This document shows, one piece after another, positions 6,336 through 9,121 of a stretch of DNA of 9,121 nucleotides. The notes under the pieces were generated by a model. That model searched no databases, was not told where the DNA came from, and saw only the letters and a list, made by a program, of their open reading frames with translations. Each line of letters starts with the position of its first letter. Position 1 is the stretch's first letter. The stretch comes from Gemmatimonadota bacterium (lineage in GTDB: Bacteria; Gemmatimonadota; Gemmatimonadetes; Gemmatimonadales; GWC2-71-9), in NCBI GenBank assembly GCA_003220975.1, contig QHTX01000191.1:6675-15795 (forward strand), given 5' to 3'. Made by a program: the position numbers and the translations under genes.

Positions 6336-6423
6336 GGGAGACGTCGAGGAGAGACGTCAAGGGAAGTCGTGAGACTACGAGTCTCCTTGACGTCTCCCCT
6401 CGACGATGTTCCTAGACGCCTTT
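6324..6423. repeat. Palindromic 13-bp-unit array, copy 2 (between convergent genes)
   Basis: Three 13-bp units (6330-6342, 6343-6355, 6356-6368) precede a 10-bp centre (6369-6378) and three opposite units (6379-6391, 6392-6404, 6405-6417). The arms 6324-6370 and 6377-6423 pair at 38 of 47 positions around a 6-nt loop, with 13 perfect pairs at the base. The outer ends hold AAAGGCGTCTAG on both strands, which gives both convergent genes a KGV ending and a TAG stop. It could act as a bidirectional terminator, but no proper U-tract follows on either strand. Confidence 0.88.
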
Positions 6424-7749
6424 CGATCCCAACAGTTCGTAGAAGCGCCGGAACACGCGTATCCCGTCCCACAGCTGCTTCAGGTCCAGCTTCTCGTTCG
6501 GCGCGTGCAGCCGGTCGTCCGGCAGCCCGATGCCGGTGAGAATCACCGGGGCTCCGCCCCGGCCGAGGGCGGGCACCACGGGGATCGACCCACCGGCGCG
6601 CGCGGGAATGGTGCCCCGCCCCACCACTTCGCGAAATGCCTGATCGAGCAGCGCGAACGCCGGGTGAGTCACCTTTACCGTGGCCGGGTCCGCGCCGTGC
6701 AGGAACGTCACGCTCGCCCGCACGTATCTGGGCGCGAAGCGCTTGACCGCGGCGGCGAGCTGGCGCTCGACGGTCTTGAGCTTCTGGTCGGGGACGAGGC
6801 GCAGGCTGACCTTGGCGGTCGCCGCCGCCGGGATGACGGTCTTCGCGCCGTCCCCGGTGAAGCCGCCCGTGATGCCGTGAATCTCGAAGGTCGGCAGCGC
6901 CCACAGGCGCTCGAGCACGGAATACGCCTTGAGCCCCGTGAGCGCTTTTGCCTGGACGCGGTGCTTCAGGAAATCGCTTTCCTTGAACGGCAGGCTCCGC
7001 CACGTGGCGAGCTCGGCTTTGGCGGGCCGGCGCACGGCCGAGTAGAGACCGGGGACATGGATCTTCCCGTCCGGGGTCTTGAGCCGGTCGAGCAGGCGCA
7101 CCAGCTCCTCATGCGCGTTGGGCGCCGCGCCGCCGAACTCGCCGGAGTGGAGGTCCGACTTCGCGGTGCGGACCGTGATCTCGGCGTAGCACAGCCCGCG
7201 GAGCGTGGTGTACACGGCGGGCCAGCGCGGCGCGATGTACGCCATGTCGGCGATGAGCACCGCGTCGGCGCGGGTCCGCTCAGGCTCCCGCCGCAGCAGC
7301 TCGAACAACACGCGGCTGCCGTACTCCTCCTCCCCTTCGATCAGAAACCGGAAGTTGACGGGCGGGCGGTCGCCGCCGGCCTCGATCGCCTTGAGGAGAC
7401 AGAACACCTGCCCCTTGTCGTCGGCGGCGCCGCGGGCGAACAGCTTGCCATCGCGCACCGTCGGCTCGAACGGCGGCGTGGTCCACTCGTCCAGCGGGTC
7501 GGGCGGCTGGACGTCATAATGCCCGTAGATGAGCAGCGTCGGCGCTCGGGGCACCTCGGGCCCGACACCCCACACCACCGGATGCGTGCCGCTCGCGAGG
7601 AACTGCACCTCGCGACAGCCGAGCCGTCGCAATTCACCAGCGACCCACTCGCCGGCCGCGCGGCAGTCGGCGTTGTGCGTCGGGCTCGTCGACACGGAGG
7701 GGATGCGCAGGAAGTCGGTGAGCTCGCGGAGCAGCCGGTCGTTGTCCAT
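6412..7749 (-). CDS. M20-family metallopeptidase (CNDP-like dipeptidase)
   Basis: This is a zinc-type aminoacyl dipeptidase or carboxypeptidase of the M20/ArgE/DapE/carnosinase superfamily, with 445 residues, normal for the CNDP-like branch. Metal and catalytic motifs in order are GHYDVQP (H77, D79), ARGAADDKGQ (bridging Asp about 110-111), LIEGEEEYGS (general-base Glu about 140-142), IAD (D168), SDLHSGEFGG (H201, in the lid/dimerisation domain) and HAPNE near the end. There is no signal peptide, so it is probably cytosolic and hydrolyses small peptides; the actual substrate is unknown. The ATG at 7749 lies eight bases after a TAGATT box with no Shine-Dalgarno sequence, consistent with a leaderless transcript. 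It converges with the molybdopterin gene, and its last codons and stop fall inside the shared palindromic array. It is divergent from the TPR gene. Confidence 0.93.
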   Translation of the reverse strand: MDNDRLLRELTDFLRIPSVSTSPTHNADCRAAGEWVAGELRRLGCREVQFLASGTHPVVWGVGPEVPRAPTLLIYGHYDVQPPDPLDEWTTPPFEPTVRDGKLFARGAADDKGQVFCLLKAIEAGGDRPPVNFRFLIEGEEEYGSRVLFELLRREPERTRADAVLIADMAYIAPRWPAVYTTLRGLCYAEITVRTAKSDLHSGEFGGAAPNAHEELVRLLDRLKTPDGKIHVPGLYSAVRRPAKAELATWRSLPFKESDFLKHRVQAKALTGLKAYSVLERLWALPTFEIHGITGGFTGDGAKTVIPAAATAKVSLRLVPDQKLKTVERQLAAAVKRFAPRYVRASVTFLHGADPATVKVTHPAFALLDQAFREVVGRGTIPARAGGSIPVVPALGRGGAPVILTGIGLPDDRLHAPNEKLDLKQLWDGIRVFRRFYELLGSKGV

Positions 7750-7757
7750 GGCGCGAA

Positions 7758-7763
7758 AATCTA
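7758..7763 (-). promoter_or_regulatory. Putative -10 element of the M20 peptidase gene
   Basis: On the - strand, TAGATT lies eight bases before the ATG, with TTCGCGCC between. No Shine-Dalgarno sequence fits in that gap, which suggests transcription starting at or next to the start codon. No -35 box was recognised; that region falls within the TAGACGGG repeats. Confidence 0.45.
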
Positions 7764-7838
7764 GACGCGTAGACGGGTAGACGGATAGACGGGTACCGCG
7801 ATGTCCTACCCGTCTACCCGCCTAGCCGTCTAGCCGTC
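7762..7838. repeat. Palindromic octamer array between divergent promoters
   Basis: The left arm has four octamers of type TAGACGGG (7762-7793). The right arm has four of type TACCCGTC/TAGCCGTC (7807-7838). Pairing 7764-7795 with 7807-7838 gives 27 matches of 32 around an 11-nt loop. It fills nearly all the space between the divergent M20 and TPR promoters and overlaps the expected -35 regions of both, so a regulatory or spacing role is conceivable. The plan matches the other arrays here, but the unit differs. Confidence 0.85.
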
Positions 7839-7844
7839 CAGTCT

Positions 7845-7850
7845 TATATT
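7845..7850 (+). promoter_or_regulatory. Putative -10 element of the TPR gene
   Basis: TATATT ends seven bases before the ATG at 7858, with CGCCGCC between and no Shine-Dalgarno sequence. This spacing suits a leaderless transcript, and the box is a rare AT-rich patch in this sequence. No -35 box was recognised. It mirrors the arrangement at the divergent M20 gene. Confidence 0.5.
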
Positions 7851-7857
7851 CGCCGCC

Positions 7858-9039
7858 ATGCGGACGACTGCGTCTTACGAGCTGTTCCCGGACGCGCCGA
7901 GCGAGCGGGCGATGGCGCGCGCCCGGTACCTCGCGCGAGAGGGTCGCGTCGCCGAGGCCGAAGCCGCCTACCGGGAAGTCCTGGCGGCGCATCCCGATCT
8001 CAAGCCGTGCTGGGCCGAATGCTTCGAGCTGCTGCGGCGCGAGGGACGCAAGCACGACGCCCTGCGGCTGGCCGAGGGTGCGCGGGCGCAGTTCGGCGAC
8101 TCGGCGTTCGCGCTGGCCTTGAAGGGCGCGGCGCTGATCGAGCTGGAGCGCTACCGCGACGCGCTCGGCACGCTGGAGCAGGCCGTCGAGGCCGATCCCG
8201 ACCTCGGCGTGGTGTGGCATGAGCTGGGGTACACGGCGTTCCGGCTGGGCGATCGCACCCGCGCCCTGCTGGCGCTCGACCGCGCCTTCGCGCTCGAGCC
8301 GCACACCGAGACGCTGCGGCTGCGTGGCCGGATCCTGCGCGACGCCGGGCGCTACCAGGCGGCCGAGGTCGCCTACGAGGGGGCGGCGCAGGCGGCGGAG
8401 CACCAGGAGCAGCGCGCAGCGGCCGAGCGCGAGATCGTCGTCACCCGCCGCTATGCCTTCTATGCCCCGCGTCGCCCGGACGACCTGACCGTGGCCGAGC
8501 GCTGGTTCGCGGAGACGGGAACCGTGGTGCTCGCGCCTGACGAGGGAGCGGACGCGCCCGACGACGCGACCCTCGCGACCGCCTTCCTCGACCTGACGCG
8601 CGACTCCGGCTGGCGCTTCGGGCAGGTCGTGGCCCTCGGCCCGGCGCTTCCCGTGTGGCACACGATGGCCGGAACGCTCGGCGCGCCGCTCGTGACGCGC
8701 ACCGGATTCGACCCGCGCAGCTGCCCGTTGGTCGTCGCCCAGCGCCCGCAGCCCGCGGACGCCGGCTGGGCCACCCTCACTGCGGCCGTCTCGGAACACG
8801 CGTGCGGGCTGGTGTTCGTGCTCGAGCACCCCGCCGAGATGGCCGCGGAGTCGTCCCCGCCGTCCCCCTCCCCCTCCCCCTCCCCCTCCCCCCCCCTCCC
8901 ACGCGACGGCGCGGACGTGATCGGCGTGCTCACGGACGGCGGCGGGCGACGCGCGCGCCGCACCAACGTGGCGCATGCCCTGTCCGAGGCCCAGCACCCG
9001 GCGGGCCGTCTGGCCGGCCGCCGCCTGACGTCGGACTGA
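7858..9039 (+). CDS. TPR-repeat protein with an unassigned C-terminal region
   Basis: The 393-residue product begins with about five tetratricopeptide units (about 16-49, 50-83, 84-117, 118-151 and 152-185). Characteristic spacing is seen in REGRVAEAEAAYREVLAAHPD, ALIELERYRDALGTLEQAVEADPD and GYTAFRLGDRTRALLALDRAFALEP. TPR arrays are protein-binding scaffolds. From about residue 197 (RRYAFYAPRRPDDLTVAERWF) a different region of about 190 residues follows that I cannot assign, with VVALGPALPVWHTMAGTLG and a Cys-containing FDPRSCPLVVAQ. It is interrupted by a proline-serine tract at about 333-347. No signal peptide or membrane segment is seen. The ATG at 7858 probably lies at the mRNA 5' end, judging by TATATT seven bases upstream. 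A further gene begins 22 bases after the stop. The partner and role are unknown. Confidence 0.85.
   Translation: MRTTASYELFPDAPSERAMARARYLAREGRVAEAEAAYREVLAAHPDLKPCWAECFELLRREGRKHDALRLAEGARAQFGDSAFALALKGAALIELERYRDALGTLEQAVEADPDLGVVWHELGYTAFRLGDRTRALLALDRAFALEPHTETLRLRGRILRDAGRYQAAEVAYEGAAQAAEHQEQRAAAEREIVVTRRYAFYAPRRPDDLTVAERWFAETGTVVLAPDEGADAPDDATLATAFLDLTRDSGWRFGQVVALGPALPVWHTMAGTLGAPLVTRTGFDPRSCPLVVAQRPQPADAGWATLTAAVSEHACGLVFVLEHPAEMAAESSPPSPSPSPSPSPPLPRDGADVIGVLTDGGGRRARRTNVAHALSEAQHPAGRLAGRRLTSD
8863..8899 (+). repeat. TCCCCC hexamer tract inside the TPR gene
   Basis: Four TCCCCC hexamers (8863-8886) are followed by T, nine C (8888-8896) and TCCC. They encode an in-frame Pro-Ser tract (SPSPSPSPP). 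On the - strand this is (GGGGGA)n, a strong G-quadruplex pattern. Hexamer changes would preserve the frame; changes in the C9 run would not. Confidence 0.85.
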
Positions 9040-9047
9040 CTTCCCCC

Positions 9048-9052
9048 GGAGG
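9048..9052 (+). promoter_or_regulatory. Ribosome binding site of the gene at the right edge
   Basis: GGAGG lies nine bases before the GTG at 9062. This spacing supports that GTG as a true start and, with the short gap after the TPR stop, suggests a two-gene operon. Confidence 0.55.
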
Positions 9053-9061
9053 TCTTCCCCC

Positions 9062-9121
9062 GTGACCGCAACCGGCCGCTCCGGCAGCGCGCCCGCCCGC
9101 ACGACGATGTCGGGTAAGTTG
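9062..9121 (+). CDS. Start of an unidentified gene (3'-truncated by the window)
   Basis: From the GTG at 9062, twenty codons are open to the right edge (MTATGRSGSAPARTTMSGKL). A Shine-Dalgarno GGAGG lies nine bases upstream, and the gap to the TPR gene is 22 bases, so co-transcription is likely. An ATG at 9107 is an alternative start. The visible Ser/Ala/Gly-rich stretch is too short to name a family. Confidence 0.5.
   Translation, partial: MTATGRSGSAPARTTMSGKL

Noticed and set aside
6324..6423. Classical intrinsic terminator between the convergent genes
   Set aside because: The stem is strong, but only TTT follows on the + strand and AAAGGC/GCTTG-type sequence flanks it. The imperfect 47-bp arms and unit structure match the repeat family better. 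A terminating effect remains possible.
6406..7764. 452-codon open frame antisense to the M20 peptidase
   Set aside because: It covers the peptidase almost exactly in a complementary codon phase. The peptidase has all metal-site motifs and the antisense frame has none.
7762..7838. CRISPR-like or integron attachment-site reading of the repeat arrays
   Set aside because: Units are 7-13 bp, contiguous and without spacers, so they are not CRISPR. No attC-like R/L boxes with extrahelical bases and no integrase gene were seen.
7822..9102. 426-codon open frame antisense to the TPR gene
   Set aside because: It contains a long polyglycine run from the C-tract and no recognisable domain. The + strand has ordered TPR units.

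Overview
The window is a compact, very GC-rich bacterial segment. Genes abut or overlap by 1 or 4 bases, and third codon positions are mostly G or C. The gene content, two TATATT/TAGATT-type boxes placed 7-8 nt before start codons (which suggests leaderless mRNAs), and the abundance of degenerate G-rich tandem repeats point to a soil-type high-GC lineage. Gemmatimonadota is my best guess, inferred from general style and not from a marker gene.

Layout. Positions 1-4547 hold a pyruvate dehydrogenase (PDH) complex operon on the + strand: pdhA (E1 alpha, truncated by the left edge), pdhB (E1 beta), pdhC (E2, one lipoyl domain) and an E3 dihydrolipoamide dehydrogenase gene. The E3 gene is broken by a 5-bp tandem duplication and by a second frame change near 3930-3940. 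The run continues with a small four-helix membrane protein of unknown function (4544-4978), lipB octanoyltransferase (4975-5721) and a short cytoplasmic-looking sulfite-oxidase-family molybdopterin enzyme (5718-6335), each overlapping its predecessor by four bases. LipB starts lipoylation, the modification that E2 needs, so lipB is functionally linked to the operon. Facing this run is an M20-family metallopeptidase on the - strand (6412-7749). Divergent from that is a TPR protein on the + strand (7858-9039), followed by the first 20 codons of another gene at the right edge.

The least ordinary content is a set of palindromic repeat arrays. At least four elements (3067-3154, 5625-5714, 6324-6423, 7762-7838) share one plan: several tandem copies of a short unit, a short centre, then the reverse-complement units. 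The unit differs between elements: 7 bp at 3067, 13 bp at 5625 and 6330, and 8 bp at 7762. The two 13-bp elements are clearly homologous and bracket the molybdopterin gene almost exactly. One forms the C-terminal extension of LipB; the other supplies the last residues and stop codons of both convergent genes. A fifth, looser copy lies inside pdhC and encodes part of the flexible linker of E2. Single-armed heptamer arrays (GGGAGCN x4), which fit the G-quadruplex pattern, occur at the end of the membrane-protein gene and inside lipB.

No RNA genes, insertion sequences, CRISPR arrays or integrases were seen. There is no gene-free stretch longer than about 110 bases.
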